Shown in pieces: positions 1 to 10,910 of a DNA stretch of 64,000 nucleotides. The notes beneath the pieces were generated by a model, which did no database searches, was not told the DNA's origin, and saw nothing but the letters and a program-made list of their open reading frames with translations. The stretch's first letter is position 1, and every line of letters begins with the position of its first letter. Both the position numbers and the translations under genes were made by a program. This DNA comes from Novosphingobium sp. (GTDB lineage Bacteria > Pseudomonadota > Alphaproteobacteria > Sphingomonadales > Sphingomonadaceae): positions 372,001 to 436,000 of the forward strand of contig JAGIAR010000001.1 in assembly GCA_017744735.1 (NCBI GenBank), read 5' to 3'.

Positions 1-1
1 G

Positions 2-2137
2 GCAATCGAGGCACTCCTTGACGGCACCCATGCCGATCCGTTCTCCATTCTGGGCACCCACGCCGGCCCCGAAGGCACCTTCGCCCGCGCTTTGCTGCCG
101 GGGGCCGAGGAAGCCGGCGCCTACAGCCTGAAGGGCGGGTTCCTCGGCGCGATGAAGCGGGTCGATGGCCGCGGCTTGTTCGAAGGGCAGCTGAAGGGAA
201 AGCCCCGCCCGGTCAAATATCGCTGCACGGCAGGCAAGCACAGCTGGTGGGTGGCCGATGCCTACAGCTTCGGCCCGGTGCTGGGGCCCGTCGACGATTT
301 GCTGATCGCCCAGGGCACGCATTTCCGGCTGTTCGACAAGCTCGGCGCCCATTTGATCGAACACGAGGGCGCGGCGGGCGTCCATTTCGCGGTGTGGGCG
401 CCCAACGCCCTGCACGTCAGCGTGGTGGGCGATTTCAACGACTGGGATTCGGCCCGCCACCAGATGCGCCGCCGCGCGGACATCGGGGTGTGGGAAATCT
501 TCATTCCCGAGCTGGGGGAATGGGCCGCCTACAAATACCGCATCATCGGGCCCGACGGGGCAGCGGTTCCGCTGAAGGCCGATCCCTTCGCCTTCGCTTC
601 CGAATTGCGGCCCAAGACCGCGTCGCTCGTCGCGCGGCCTGCCAAGCGCGACTGGGGCGACGATGCCCATCGCGCGCATTGGGCCGGCGTCGATCCCCGG
701 CGGCAGGCGATCTCGATCTACGAGGTCCACCCGGGCTCATGGCAGCGCAATGAGCACGGCTGGTTCCTGACCTGGGACGAGTTGGCCGAACGGCTGATCC
801 CCTACGCGATCGAGATGGGCTTCACCCATATCGAATTCCTGCCGGTATCCGAGCATCCCTACGACCCGAGCTGGGGCTACCAGACGACCGGGCTTTACGC
901 TCCCAGCGCGCGCTTCGGTGGGCCGGACGGGTTCGCGCGCTTCGTCGACGGGGCGCATCAGGCCGGCCTGTCGGTGTTGATCGACTGGGTCCCCGCGCAT
1001 TTCCCGACGGACGAGCACGGCCTCGCCCGCTTCGACGGCACCGCATTGTACGAACACGAGGATCCCAGGCTGGGCTTCCATCCCGACTGGAACACCGCGA
1101 TCTACAATTTCGGGCGGCGCGAGGTGGCATCCTTCCTGGTCAACAATGCGCTGTTCTGGGCCGAACGCTACCATGTCGACGGGCTGCGCGTGGATGCCGT
1201 CGCCTCGATGCTCTATCGCGACTATTCGCGCGAGGACGGCGAATGGGTGCCCAACGAGGCGGGCGGACGCGAGAACTGGGACGCCGTCGAATTCCTGCGC
1301 GCCGTCAACCGCGCCGTCTACGGCAGCCACCCCGGCTTCATGACGATTGCCGAGGAAAGCACCGCCTGGCCGGGCGTGACCCTGCCGGCGCATGAAGAGG
1401 GGCTGGGTTTCGGCTTCAAGTGGAACATGGGCTTCATGCACGACACGCTGCAGTACATGGCCCGGGAACCGGTCCACCGGCGCTATCACCACGACGATAT
1501 CACCTTCGGCCTGACCTACGCGTTTTCCGAGAATTTCGTGCTCCCCCTCAGCCATGATGAGGTCGTCCACGGCAAGGGCAGCCTGCTCGAGAAGATGAGC
1601 GGCGACGATTGGCAGAAATTCGCCAATCTGCGTGCCTATTACGGGCTGATGTGGGGCTATCCCGGCAAGAAGCTGCTGTTCATGGGGCAGGAGTTCGCCC
1701 AGCGCCGCGAATGGAGCGAGGAACGCGCGCTCGACTGGGACCTCCTCGCAGCGCCGGCGCACGATGGGGTGCGCTCGCTGGTGCGCGACCTCAACCGCCT
1801 GTATCGCGACAAGCCCGCACTCCACGCCCGCGACTGCGAGGGCGACGGCTTCGAATGGCTGGTGGTGGACGACGCGCTGGCTTCGGTCTTCGCCTGGCTG
1901 CGCAAATGTCCCGGGCAGCCTCCGATCGCGGTGATCAGCAACATGACGCCGATGACCCACGGCTGCTACGGCCTGCGTCTGCCCGCCGACGGCGCTTGGG
2001 CCGAAATATTCAATTCCGATGCAACGACCTATGGCGGCAGCGGCCAGGGAAACATGGGCTGCGTCACGGCGCACGACGGTGTCGCCTGCCTGACCTTGCC
2101 GCCACTATCCACGATTATGCTGGAATATGCCGGCTGA
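2..2137 (+). CDS. glgB: 1,4-alpha-glucan branching enzyme, 5' end truncated by window edge
   Basis: ORF frame stays open to base 2 (AIEALLDGTHADPFSILGTH...); GH13 motifs such as GLRVDAVASMLYRDY and LPLSHDEVVHGKGSL. Confidence 0.95.
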   Translation, partial: AIEALLDGTHADPFSILGTHAGPEGTFARALLPGAEEAGAYSLKGGFLGAMKRVDGRGLFEGQLKGKPRPVKYRCTAGKHSWWVADAYSFGPVLGPVDDLLIAQGTHFRLFDKLGAHLIEHEGAAGVHFAVWAPNALHVSVVGDFNDWDSARHQMRRRADIGVWEIFIPELGEWAAYKYRIIGPDGAAVPLKADPFAFASELRPKTASLVARPAKRDWGDDAHRAHWAGVDPRRQAISIYEVHPGSWQRNEHGWFLTWDELAERLIPYAIEMGFTHIEFLPVSEHPYDPSWGYQTTGLYAPSARFGGPDGFARFVDGAHQAGLSVLIDWVPAHFPTDEHGLARFDGTALYEHEDPRLGFHPDWNTAIYNFGRREVASFLVNNALFWAERYHVDGLRVDAVASMLYRDYSREDGEWVPNEAGGRENWDAVEFLRAVNRAVYGSHPGFMTIAEESTAWPGVTLPAHEEGLGFGFKWNMGFMHDTLQYMAREPVHRRYHHDDITFGLTYAFSENFVLPLSHDEVVHGKGSLLEKMSGDDWQKFANLRAYYGLMWGYPGKKLLFMGQEFAQRREWSEERALDWDLLAAPAHDGVRSLVRDLNRLYRDKPALHARDCEGDGFEWLVVDDALASVFAWLRKCPGQPPIAVISNMTPMTHGCYGLRLPADGAWAEIFNSDATTYGGSGQGNMGCVTAHDGVACLTLPPLSTIMLEYAG

Positions 2138-2155
2138 GAAACTGCGGGAGAGCCC

Positions 2156-3415
2156 ATGAGGGATTCATATTCTCAACCCCTGGCGCGCGATGCGATGGCC
2201 TATGTTCTTGCCGGAGGCCGCGGAAGCCGGCTGATGGAACTGACCGACAATCGCGCGAAGCCGGCGGTCTATTTCGGCGGAGTTTCGCGCATCGTCGACT
2301 TCGCGCTGTCGAACGCGATCAATTCCGGCATTCGCCGGATCGGCGTGGCGACCCAGTACAAGGCGCATTCACTGATCCGCCACATGCAGCGCGCGTGGAA
2401 CTTCCTCCGCCCGGAACGCAACGAGAGCTTCGACATCCTGCCGGCGTCGCAACGCGTCTCGGAAAGCCAGTGGTACGAAGGCACGGCCGATGCCGTGTTC
2501 CAGAACATCGACATCATCGCCGCGCACGCACCCAAATACATGGTCATCCTGGCCGGCGACCACGTCTACAAGATGGATTACGAGCTGATGCTGCGCCAGC
2601 ACGTCGAAAGCGGCGCAGACGTGACCATCGGCTGCCTGGTCGTACCGCGCGCGGAGGCGAGCGGCTTCGGCGTGATGCATGTCGACCAGAGCGACCGGAT
2701 CACCGCTTTCGTCGAAAAGCCCGCCGATCCCCCGGGCATCCCCGGCGACCCGGACATGGCGCTCGCCAGCATGGGCATCTACGTCTTCGAGACCGACTTC
2801 CTGTTCGAGCAACTGCGGCGCGATGCGGCCGATCCGGAATCCCGGCGCGACTTCGGCGGCGACATCATCCCCTACATCGTCAAGCACGGCAAGGCGCAGG
2901 CGCACCGCTTCACCCAGTCCTGCGTGCGGGCGGCTGAGGAAATCGAGGAATACTGGCGCGACGTCGGGACGCTCGACGCCTATTTCGACGCCAATCTCGA
3001 CCTGACCGACGTGGTCCCCAAGCTCAACCTCTACGACCGCGAATGGCCGATCTGGACCGACCAGATCGTCGCCGCGCCCGCGAAGTTCGTGCATGACGAA
3101 GAAGGACGCCGCGGCATGGCGATCTCTTCGCTGATCTCGCAGGACTGCATCGTGTCGGGGGCGCTCGCCCGCAACAGCCTGCTGTTCACCGGGGTCAAGA
3201 TGGGCAGCTATTCGAGCGTCGAGCGGGCCGTGATCCTGCCCTATTGCAACATCGGACGCGGGGCGAACCTGCGCAACGTGGTGCTCGATTCAGGGGTCCG
3301 CATTCCCGAGGGACTGGTCGTGGGCGAAGATCCCGAGCTGGACGCACGGCGCTTCCGCCGGACCGAGAAGGGCGTGTGCCTGATCACCAAGGACATGATC
3401 GCCAGGCTCGGATGA
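2156..3415 (+). CDS. glgC: glucose-1-phosphate adenylyltransferase
   Basis: [63 protein letters not shown]; operon context. Confidence 0.96.
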   Translation: MRDSYSQPLARDAMAYVLAGGRGSRLMELTDNRAKPAVYFGGVSRIVDFALSNAINSGIRRIGVATQYKAHSLIRHMQRAWNFLRPERNESFDILPASQRVSESQWYEGTADAVFQNIDIIAAHAPKYMVILAGDHVYKMDYELMLRQHVESGADVTIGCLVVPRAEASGFGVMHVDQSDRITAFVEKPADPPGIPGDPDMALASMGIYVFETDFLFEQLRRDAADPESRRDFGGDIIPYIVKHGKAQAHRFTQSCVRAAEEIEEYWRDVGTLDAYFDANLDLTDVVPKLNLYDREWPIWTDQIVAAPAKFVHDEEGRRGMAISSLISQDCIVSGALARNSLLFTGVKMGSYSSVERAVILPYCNIGRGANLRNVVLDSGVRIPEGLVVGEDPELDARRFRRTEKGVCLITKDMIARLG

Positions 3416-4857
3416 CGCTCAAGGTTCTCTCGCTGGCCTCCGAGGCGGTGCCGCTCGTCAAGACCGGCGGCCTCGCCGATGTGGTCGGTGCCCTGCCCGC
3501 CGCACTCGCAGCCGAGGGCGTCGAGATGACCACCATGCTCCCCGGCTACCCTGCGGTAATGCGGGGGCTCGGCAGGCTGCGCAAGGTGGCTTCGTTCGAC
3601 TCCCTGCTGGGCGAACCGGCCCGCGTGGTCTCGGCGCGGCTGGAGGACGGACGCAGGTTGCTGGTTCTCGATGCGCCCGGCCTCTTCCAGCGCGACGGCG
3701 GGCCCTATGGCGACGCGACCGGGGCCGATTGGGGCGACAACTGGCGCCGATTCGCCGCCTTCGGGCTTGCCGCGGCGCAGCTTGCCGGGGTCGGCGGGAA
3801 GCCCCGCTTCGACCTGGTTCACGCGCATGACTGGCAGGCGGCGATGGCCTGCGTCTATCTGAGATACGGCGGCCGGCCGGTACCGAGCGTCCTCACCATC
3901 CATAACATGGCCTTCCAGGGCTATTTCGGCGCGGACATCTTCCCCCGCCTCGGCCTGCCCGATGCGGCCTGGACGATGGAAGGGATCGAATTCCACGGCG
4001 GCGTGGGCATGCTCAAGGGCGGGATGGTCTGCGCCGATGCGATCACCACCGTCAGCCCGACCTACGCGCGCGAGATCCACACCGCCCGCTTCGGGATGGG
4101 CCTCGACGGGGTGGTGCGCGCACGTAGCAATCTGGTCGAAGGCATCCTCAACGGCATCGACCGCGCGGAATGGAATCCGTCGCACGACCCGCGGCTCGCG
4201 GCGCCGTTCGACGCGCAGCATCTTGCACCGCGGCGCGCGAACAAGCGCGCGATCGAACAGGCGTTCGGGCTGGCCAAGGACGAAGGGCCGCTGTTCGTGG
4301 TGATCAGCCGCCTCACCTGGCAGAAGGGCATCGACGTCCTGCTCGAGGCCGTAGACCACCTTGTGGGCCTGGGCGGGCGATTGGCCTTGCTCGGCGCGGG
4401 CGACCCCGCTCTCGAAGGACAGTTGCTCGAGGCCGCGGCGCGCCATCCCGGCCGGGTCGCAGCGAAGTTCGGCTATGACGAGCCGCTCTCGCACCTGATG
4501 CAGGGCGGAGGCGACGCGATCCTGATCCCGTCGCGCTTCGAGCCCTGCGGCCTCACCCAGCTCTATGGGCTGGCCTACGGCTGCGTACCGGTGGTGGCAC
4601 GGACGGGCGGCCTGGCCGACACCGTGATCGATGCCAATGCGGCGGCGATGGCCGAACAGAGCGCAACCGGCATCGTCTTCTCCGAGGCGTCCTACGACGA
4701 GTTGTCGCTCGCAATCACCCGCACGATCCGGCTTTACGCGGACAAGACCGCCTGGCGCCGCCTGCAGCGCAGCGGCATGCGCGCCGATTTCGGTTGGGGA
4801 GCGAGCGCGAAAGCCTATGCCGCGCTTTACCGCAGGCTGATCGAGGCGGCGCGATGA
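3412..4857 (+). CDS. glgA: glycogen synthase
   Basis: [33 protein letters not shown] overlap with glgC; ORF track frame extended upstream, true start about 3412. Confidence 0.95.
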   Translation: MTLKVLSLASEAVPLVKTGGLADVVGALPAALAAEGVEMTTMLPGYPAVMRGLGRLRKVASFDSLLGEPARVVSARLEDGRRLLVLDAPGLFQRDGGPYGDATGADWGDNWRRFAAFGLAAAQLAGVGGKPRFDLVHAHDWQAAMACVYLRYGGRPVPSVLTIHNMAFQGYFGADIFPRLGLPDAAWTMEGIEFHGGVGMLKGGMVCADAITTVSPTYAREIHTARFGMGLDGVVRARSNLVEGILNGIDRAEWNPSHDPRLAAPFDAQHLAPRRANKRAIEQAFGLAKDEGPLFVVISRLTWQKGIDVLLEAVDHLVGLGGRLALLGAGDPALEGQLLEAAARHPGRVAAKFGYDEPLSHLMQGGGDAILIPSRFEPCGLTQLYGLAYGCVPVVARTGGLADTVIDANAAAMAEQSATGIVFSEASYDELSLAITRTIRLYADKTAWRRLQRSGMRADFGWGASAKAYAALYRRLIEAAR

Positions 4858-6710
4858 CGGCCCTCCCGGGCGTCATGGTGACGGCCGCTGCAACGGTATT
4901 TTCGGTGCGCGCACCGCGGGCCGAAGCGGTGACCTTGTGCCTCTCGAAGCGGCGGGGAAAGCGCGAAACACGGGTGCCGATGCGCCGCGACGGCGATCTG
5001 TGGACCGTCGAAGTCCCCCGCGATTGCACCGGCGAATGCTATGGCTACCGCGCGGAGGGAGAATGGGCGCCCGACCGCGACCTGTGGTTCGATCCGGCAA
5101 AGCTGCTGGTCGATCCCTATGCGCTCGAACTCGACAGGCGCTTCGTCCAGCACCCTTGCCTGGCCCGGTTCGGAACCGACACCGCCCCGATCGTCCCGCG
5201 CGCGGTCGTGACGGGCCCCCTGCCCGAGGTGGACCTGCGGCCACCGGCCTTCGCGCGTGGCGGCCTGGTCTACGAAGTGAACGTGAAGGGATTCACCCGG
5301 CTCCATCCCGAGGTGCCGGAGAAGCTGCGCGGAACGGTGGCGGCGCTTGCCCACCCCGCCGTGCTTGCGCATCTGGTCAAGCTGCATGTGAGCGCGGTGG
5401 AGCTGATGCCGATCGTCGCCTGGATCGACGAACGCCACCTTCCGCCGCTCGGCCTCTCCAACGCCTGGGGCTACAATCCGGTCGCGATGATGGCGCTCGA
5501 CCCGGGGCTTTGCCCGGGCGGCGTGGCCGAATTGCGCGAGACGGTGGCCGCCCTGCACGACGCCGGGATCGGCGTGATCCTCGACCTGGTGCTCAACCAC
5601 ACCGGCGAGAGCGACATCCATGGCGGAGTAATCTCGCTGCGCGGGCTGGACGGCGCAGCCTACGGCAAAGAGCCGGTGGGACGGCTGATCAACGATACCG
5701 GGTGCGGCAACACGCTCGACTTCGGACAGGCCCAGGTGCGCCGGCTTGCGCTCGACACCTTGCGGCATTTCGTGCGCCATTGCGGCGTCGATGGGTTCCG
5801 CTTCGACCTCGCGCCGGTGCTGGCACGCTCGCCGGGGTTCGACCCCGCAGCCCCGATCTTCGCCGAGATCGCGGCCGACCCCTGGCTGGCGGACCGGATC
5901 ATGATCGCCGAACCCTGGGATATCGGGCCCGGCGGATACCAGCTCGGAAATTTCCCGCACAACTGGCTCGAATGGAACGACCGCTACCGCGATGTCGTGC
6001 GCCGCTTCTGGCGCGGCGATGCGACGATTGGCGAACTGGCGACTTGTATCGCCGGATCGGCGGATGTCTTCGGCGCGGACTGCCGCAGCGTGAACTTCCT
6101 CGCCGCGCACGACGGGTTCACACTGGCCGACACGGTTTCCTACCTCCACCGCCACAATCTCGCCAACGGCGAGGAGAACCGCGACGGGCACGGCGAGAAT
6201 TTCAGCTGGAACAACGGCGTCGAGGGAGACACCGCCGATCCGCACGTCCGCGCTGCCCGCGCCGCGGACCTGCGGGCCCTGCTGGGCACGCTATTTGTCT
6301 CGACCGGAACCATCATGCTGACCGCGGGGGACGAATTCGGGCGCAGCCAGCAGGGCAACAACAATGCCTATGCGCAAGACAATCCGGTGTCCTGGCTCGA
6401 TTGGTCCAACCGCGACCGCGAGCTGGAGGACCATGTGGCGCGCCTTTCCGCCTGGCGGGCGGGCCGGCTGGACCTGTTCCGGGCATTCCCCCCAGACGGA
6501 CACTGGCGCGATCTCGAAGGCCGTGAAATTCCGCCCGAGGCCTGGAACGACCCTGCTTCCCCGGGGTTTTCCTTCCGGCTCGGGCAGGATCGCTCCGAGT
6601 GTGAAGTGACGCTCGATCGTCCGCAACGGATCGTCCGCCATCGCGAGCAAAAGGATGCTGTCGGTTCAGCCGCTACTCCTCTCCGATCGACGAGATGGCG
6701 TGCTGGCTGA
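4854..6710 (+). CDS. glgX: glycogen debranching enzyme; C-terminal end appears altered next to an IS6 remnant
   Basis: GH13 motifs VYEVNVKGFTRLHPEVPEKLRGT, GFRFDLAPVL, NFLAAHDGFTLADTVSYLHRHNLANGEENRDGH; ATGA overlap with glgA. Confidence 0.9.
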   Translation: MTALPGVMVTAAATVFSVRAPRAEAVTLCLSKRRGKRETRVPMRRDGDLWTVEVPRDCTGECYGYRAEGEWAPDRDLWFDPAKLLVDPYALELDRRFVQHPCLARFGTDTAPIVPRAVVTGPLPEVDLRPPAFARGGLVYEVNVKGFTRLHPEVPEKLRGTVAALAHPAVLAHLVKLHVSAVELMPIVAWIDERHLPPLGLSNAWGYNPVAMMALDPGLCPGGVAELRETVAALHDAGIGVILDLVLNHTGESDIHGGVISLRGLDGAAYGKEPVGRLINDTGCGNTLDFGQAQVRRLALDTLRHFVRHCGVDGFRFDLAPVLARSPGFDPAAPIFAEIAADPWLADRIMIAEPWDIGPGGYQLGNFPHNWLEWNDRYRDVVRRFWRGDATIGELATCIAGSADVFGADCRSVNFLAAHDGFTLADTVSYLHRHNLANGEENRDGHGENFSWNNGVEGDTADPHVRAARAADLRALLGTLFVSTGTIMLTAGDEFGRSQQGNNNAYAQDNPVSWLDWSNRDRELEDHVARLSAWRAGRLDLFRAFPPDGHWRDLEGREIPPEAWNDPASPGFSFRLGQDRSECEVTLDRPQRIVRHREQKDAVGSAATPLRSTRWRAG

Positions 6711-6875
6711 AGGCGTTGTGGACGCCGGAATGGACTGCGGCGAAAGTCTGCAACCCCCCACCAGGGGAACGAGTTGAGCCGTTAATGGGCTATCTGGTGT
6801 GCGACTACGGGCGTCGCGGCACCCTCCCCGATCGCGCCGATTTTCAATCCGGCGCGGTTAGTCTTACAACGCTCC
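6655..6875 (-). mobile_element. internally deleted IS6-family insertion sequence remnant
   Basis: Reverse complement has the C-terminal transposase motif LQTFAAVHSGVHNAFSQ next to a 5' end segment GTTGTAAGACTAACCGCGCCGGATTGAAAATC...; the same segments recur at about 24.5 kb and 63.2 kb. Confidence 0.65.
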
Positions 6876-8207
6876 TCTCAGAGACCGACCCGCGGTCTCG
6901 GGCGTCCAGCGCAGCGCGACCATCCCCACGAGGCATGCGGCGATCATCACGTAGGCTGGCATCAATTCGTCGCCCGTCCGGCCGATCAGCCAGCTGTTGA
7001 ACACCGGCGCGGTGCCCCCGAACAGCGACGTGGCGAGATTGTAGGAGATCGCGAAGCCGGCAAACCGGACCTGCGTGGGGAACATCGCCGGAAAGGTTGC
7101 CGAAATCGTGGCCAATTGCGGAACGTAGAGAAGACCGAGCAGCGCAAAGCCGGCAATCGCGCCGGCAAACCCGGTCGCCATCAGAAGATACAGCGGGATC
7201 ACGCCTATCGCGAGCCCGATCAGCGAGAACCACCACATCGGCTTTCGGCCGACCCGGTCGGACAGCGCGCCCGCGAAAGGTACGAACAGCAGCATGAAAA
7301 GCATCCCCACAAGGGGAACGAGCAGCGCCGCGTCGGTCGACAGCCCGAGGCGGCGCTCGAGATAGGTCGGCATGTAGCTGAGCAGGGTATAGTTCACCAC
7401 GTTGAGCGCGATCACGAGGCCGCTCATGGTCAGCAACGACCGCCAATGGCGGACGAACAGATGCCGCAACTGGTTGGGCGCGGCAGCCTGCCGTTCGTAC
7501 GCCGCCTCGGCCTCGCGAAAGATCGGCGTCTCGTCCATGCGCGAGCGCAGGTACATCCCGACCAGGCCCATCGGGGCGGCGAGGAAGAACGGGATGCGCC
7601 AACCCCATGCATGCATTTCCGCATCCCCCAGCAGCAACGAGAAGCCCAGCATCAGCAGCGCACCCAGCGAGAAGCCCGACAAGGTGCCGAATTCGAGGAA
7701 GCTGCCGTAGCGCCCGCGTTCGCGGTCCGGCGAGTATTCGGCCATGAACGTCGCCGCGCCGCCATATTCGCCGCCGGTGGAGAAGCCCTGCACCATCCTC
7801 AGCACCACGAGTGTCGCCGGTGCCCACATGCCGATCGCCCGATAGCTCGGGATCAAGCCGACCCCGACAGTAGCCCCCGCCATGATCAGGATGGTGAACG
7901 CCAGCACCGACTTGCGCCCATAGCGGTCGCCAAGCGGTCCCCAGAACAATCCTCCGAGCGGGCGCACGAGAAACGAAATCGCGAAGGTCGCCAGTGCGAA
8001 CAGCGTGGCGTCCGCGGCCTTGCCGGGGAAAAGCGCCTGCGAAATGTAGCTCACCCCATAGGCGTAGATTCCGTAGTCGAACCACTCGGTCGCATTGCCT
8101 AGTGCCGAGGCCGCAATTGCACGCCGCAACACCTTCCGGGGCACGACTTGATGTTCCTCAGCGGGAACGTCGGCGCCGATCCGGGTCGGCGAGCGCGCTT
8201 GGGTCAT
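6864..8207 (-). CDS. MHS-family MFS transporter (ProP-like; possible compatible-solute transporter)
   Basis: ALGNATEWFDYGIYAYGVSYISQALFPG...LVRPLGGLFWGPLGDRYGRKSVL...VLRMVQGFSTGGEYGGAATFMAEYSP. Confidence 0.88.
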   Translation of the reverse strand: MTQARSPTRIGADVPAEEHQVVPRKVLRRAIAASALGNATEWFDYGIYAYGVSYISQALFPGKAADATLFALATFAISFLVRPLGGLFWGPLGDRYGRKSVLAFTILIMAGATVGVGLIPSYRAIGMWAPATLVVLRMVQGFSTGGEYGGAATFMAEYSPDRERGRYGSFLEFGTLSGFSLGALLMLGFSLLLGDAEMHAWGWRIPFFLAAPMGLVGMYLRSRMDETPIFREAEAAYERQAAAPNQLRHLFVRHWRSLLTMSGLVIALNVVNYTLLSYMPTYLERRLGLSTDAALLVPLVGMLFMLLFVPFAGALSDRVGRKPMWWFSLIGLAIGVIPLYLLMATGFAGAIAGFALLGLLYVPQLATISATFPAMFPTQVRFAGFAISYNLATSLFGGTAPVFNSWLIGRTGDELMPAYVMIAACLVGMVALRWTPETAGRSLRGAL

Positions 8208-8224
8208 GGTGGCTCCAGAAGATC

Positions 8225-9445
8225 TCACGGCGAAACGGCTTCGAGTTGGGCGGCCATCGGGGTGGTCCGGGGCAGCACCTGATAGCTTTGCTGATCCGCG
8301 GCCGGCACGGGCGGCGAGGAGGTCTGCCGCCACAGACCGAAGATGAGCGCGACCCCGGCCGAGGCCGCAACGAACAGAAACAGACCTTCCGAACCCAGCG
8401 CGGTGATCGCCAGCGCCGCGCCGAGCGGCCCTGCCGCGGCGCCGGCAGAATAGACCAGGACAAGGCTTCCGCTTGCAGAGACCCGCTGCCCGGTAAGGAG
8501 CCGGTCATTGGCGTGCGCGACGCACAGCGGATAGAGCGCGAAAGCCAGCCCCCCGAACGTGGCAGCGAGCAGGAACAAGGGCCATCCCGGTTCGCCGAGG
8601 AATGCGATGCCGAGCGTCGCCGCGAGCACGCCGGCGAAGGCGAATACGATAACCCGGCGCCGGTCCACGCGGTCCGACAAATACCCGAGGGGCCACTGGA
8701 GCACGACGCCGCCGACGATCACCGTGCTCATGAACGCGGCGATCGCGGAAACCCCCATGCCGGCCCGTGCGGCATAGACCGCCCCCAGCGAATAGAATGC
8801 ACCCAGGATGAGTCCCGTGATCGTCGCTCCGAACACGGCAAGCGGGGATGCCGCGTAGAGCGACCTCACGGTCAGGCTTTCCCTCTGTTCGAGTGTGGGC
8901 GCGGCGATCCGGGTCAGCGCCACCGGTATTGCCGCCAGCGAAACGAGGATCGAAGCCGCGATGAACGGCAGTAACGGGTGCGCCGTACCGAGATTGAGCA
9001 GATACTGCCCTGCGGCCTGACCGACATAGAGCGCGATCATGTAGCCGGCCAGGACGGTGCCCCGCGACGCGCCATCGGCCCGCTCGTTGAGCCAGCTCTC
9101 GAGGCAGACGTAGACGCCGGCGACGCAAAACCCGTCGATCAGCCTCAACGCGCCCCAGAGAACAGGATCCCGGTGAATCGCGTAGCCCAGCGTGCTTGCG
9201 GAGAACAACGAGACGAACGCCGCGAATGCACGGATATGGCCCACCCTCCCTATCAGCGCGCCGGACTTGACCGATCCTGCAACGAGCCCGGCGAAATAGG
9301 CGGTCGCGACCGCGCCGACTACCAGCGCGGAAGCGCCGGAGCGCTCGAGCCGGACCGCAATCAGCGTCGACATGAATCCGCCGCCGGCCATCATCATGAA
9401 AATGGCAAGCAACAGGGTGCGGACGGGTGCGATGGCCTTGAGCAC
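8225..9445 (-). CDS. MFS transporter (YcaD-like)
   Basis: 12-TM hydrophobic pattern; RLIDGFCVAGVYVCLESWLNERADGASRGTVLAGYM; follows ask_ect; GTG start estimated. Confidence 0.8.
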   Translation of the reverse strand: MLKAIAPVRTLLLAIFMMMAGGGFMSTLIAVRLERSGASALVVGAVATAYFAGLVAGSVKSGALIGRVGHIRAFAAFVSLFSASTLGYAIHRDPVLWGALRLIDGFCVAGVYVCLESWLNERADGASRGTVLAGYMIALYVGQAAGQYLLNLGTAHPLLPFIAASILVSLAAIPVALTRIAAPTLEQRESLTVRSLYAASPLAVFGATITGLILGAFYSLGAVYAARAGMGVSAIAAFMSTVIVGGVVLQWPLGYLSDRVDRRRVIVFAFAGVLAATLGIAFLGEPGWPLFLLAATFGGLAFALYPLCVAHANDRLLTGQRVSASGSLVLVYSAGAAAGPLGAALAITALGSEGLFLFVAASAGVALIFGLWRQTSSPPVPAADQQSYQVLPRTTPMAAQLEAVSP

Positions 9446-9476
9446 GGGATATACTTTGGCGATCTGGGCCGGCCGC

Positions 9477-10910
9477 TTACGCGGCGACGCGGCCCGAATC
9501 CACCGCTGCGGGCATTTCCACCAGCGCGGCGTGCAAAGTCCGCGTCGCGCGCTCGAAATCGTCGCGCGCAACGACAAACTGCACATCCACATTGCGTATC
9601 TGATGCTGGACCGCGAACACCTCGACCCCCGCCTCTTCGAGAGACCGAAGTGCCCGTGCCAGCAGGCCGGATTCGGAAATGTCGCTGCCGATCACGACCA
9701 CCATCGCCATCGCCTGAACCGAGACCGCGGCGCCGGGGAAACGCTGTTCGAGATCGTCGACCACGCAGGGCATGGCGGCCATCGAGCCTGACAGGTAATG
9801 GGTGATCGTGTTGGCGTTGGACGACTTGCTGACAATCCACACGCCGTGTTGCGTCAGCACTTCGAGAATTCCGGCGTCGTAGCCTTTCTCCCCCACCATG
9901 TCCTGCTCGAAAAATTGCAGCACATGGAGATCGCGCAGCCCGGTGACCAGTTCGACTTGCGGCTCTTCGGACAGGTACTCCCCACAGATGAGGGTGCCTT
10001 CGTCGTCGCGATCGAAGGTGTTGCGAACGCATAGCGGTATTTCCGCCTGGCGCAGACCGCGGCCGGCATGCGGATGGATCGCCTCCATCCCGAGATTGGC
10101 CAACTGGTCGGCCACGTCATAATTGGTCCGTCCGATCTTTCGGGCACGGTCGATGCCGACCAGCTTGGGATCGGCGCTCGAGAGATGGAATTCCTTGTGA
10201 ATGATCGCCCGGTCTGCGCCGGTGAGCACCGCGATGCGCGAAAAGGTCATTTCCGAATAGCCCCGGGCGTAGCGTCGGACCATGCCGCCCTCGCAGCCCG
10301 CATAGCCGGTGACGATCGGCATGGTGGTGGCCAGGTCGATCGGATCGAGTGCATCGCGGATGCGCTGGTCGAGGCTTACCAGATCGTCGTGCGTCCACGA
10401 GGTCAGGTCCACGAATTCCGCGTTCACGCCGCGCTCGCGCAACAACAGAGCGGTTGAATGGGCACTGTGCGCCTCACCGAGCCCGGCGAGCATTTCCCTC
10501 ACGGTGACGAGCTGTTCCTTGACGCAAAAGTGTCCGTGCGCGCGAAGCCGGTCGAGATCGCCGAGGCACGCACTGAGCAGATCGATCCGATCGCTAACGA
10601 AACGGTCCGCTTCGGCAAGGCTTTGCTTGCGGGAAAACATGCCTGCGTTGCGTTGCTGCATCGCTTCGCGCACCTGTTCCAGGGCGCCTCGCCAGGCGGG
10701 CTGGTTGCGTACAAAATGCCTGTAGACTCCAGGCTCGCCGCTTTTCTTGTGTTCCAGCAGAAGGTCCGTCATTCCAGCATAGGCCGAGACCACGAAGATG
10801 CGGTTGTAGAGGCTGCTTGCCTGCCGCCCCGCGATCAGCACGTTGTCCAGCACGACCGCCGTGGCAGACATCGAAGTGCCGCCGATTTTCTCCACCGTAA
10901 GGCCGCTCAT
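9477..10910 (-). CDS. ask_ect: ectoine-type aspartate kinase
   Basis: VEKIGGTSMSATAVVLDNVL...VVSAYAGMTDLLLEHKK; C-terminal ACT regions; overlaps ectD. Confidence 0.92.
   Translation of the reverse strand: MSGLTVEKIGGTSMSATAVVLDNVLIAGRQASSLYNRIFVVSAYAGMTDLLLEHKKSGEPGVYRHFVRNQPAWRGALEQVREAMQQRNAGMFSRKQSLAEADRFVSDRIDLLSACLGDLDRLRAHGHFCVKEQLVTVREMLAGLGEAHSAHSTALLLRERGVNAEFVDLTSWTHDDLVSLDQRIRDALDPIDLATTMPIVTGYAGCEGGMVRRYARGYSEMTFSRIAVLTGADRAIIHKEFHLSSADPKLVGIDRARKIGRTNYDVADQLANLGMEAIHPHAGRGLRQAEIPLCVRNTFDRDDEGTLICGEYLSEEPQVELVTGLRDLHVLQFFEQDMVGEKGYDAGILEVLTQHGVWIVSKSSNANTITHYLSGSMAAMPCVVDDLEQRFPGAAVSVQAMAMVVVIGSDISESGLLARALRSLEEAGVEVFAVQHQIRNVDVQFVVARDDFERATRTLHAALVEMPAAVDSGRVAA

Noticed and set aside
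737-2074. 445-aa minus-strand ORF opposite glgB
   Set aside because: High-GC shadow ORF; the plus strand clearly encodes GlgB. The minus translation lacks family motifs.
6825-6862. GATTTTCAATCCGGCGCGGTTAGTCTTACAAC resembles an antisense tRNA anticodon arm
   Set aside because: The stems do not pair properly and no T-arm is present. The same sequence at 63.25 kb is joined to an IS6 transposase start, so it is better explained as an IS6 5' end.
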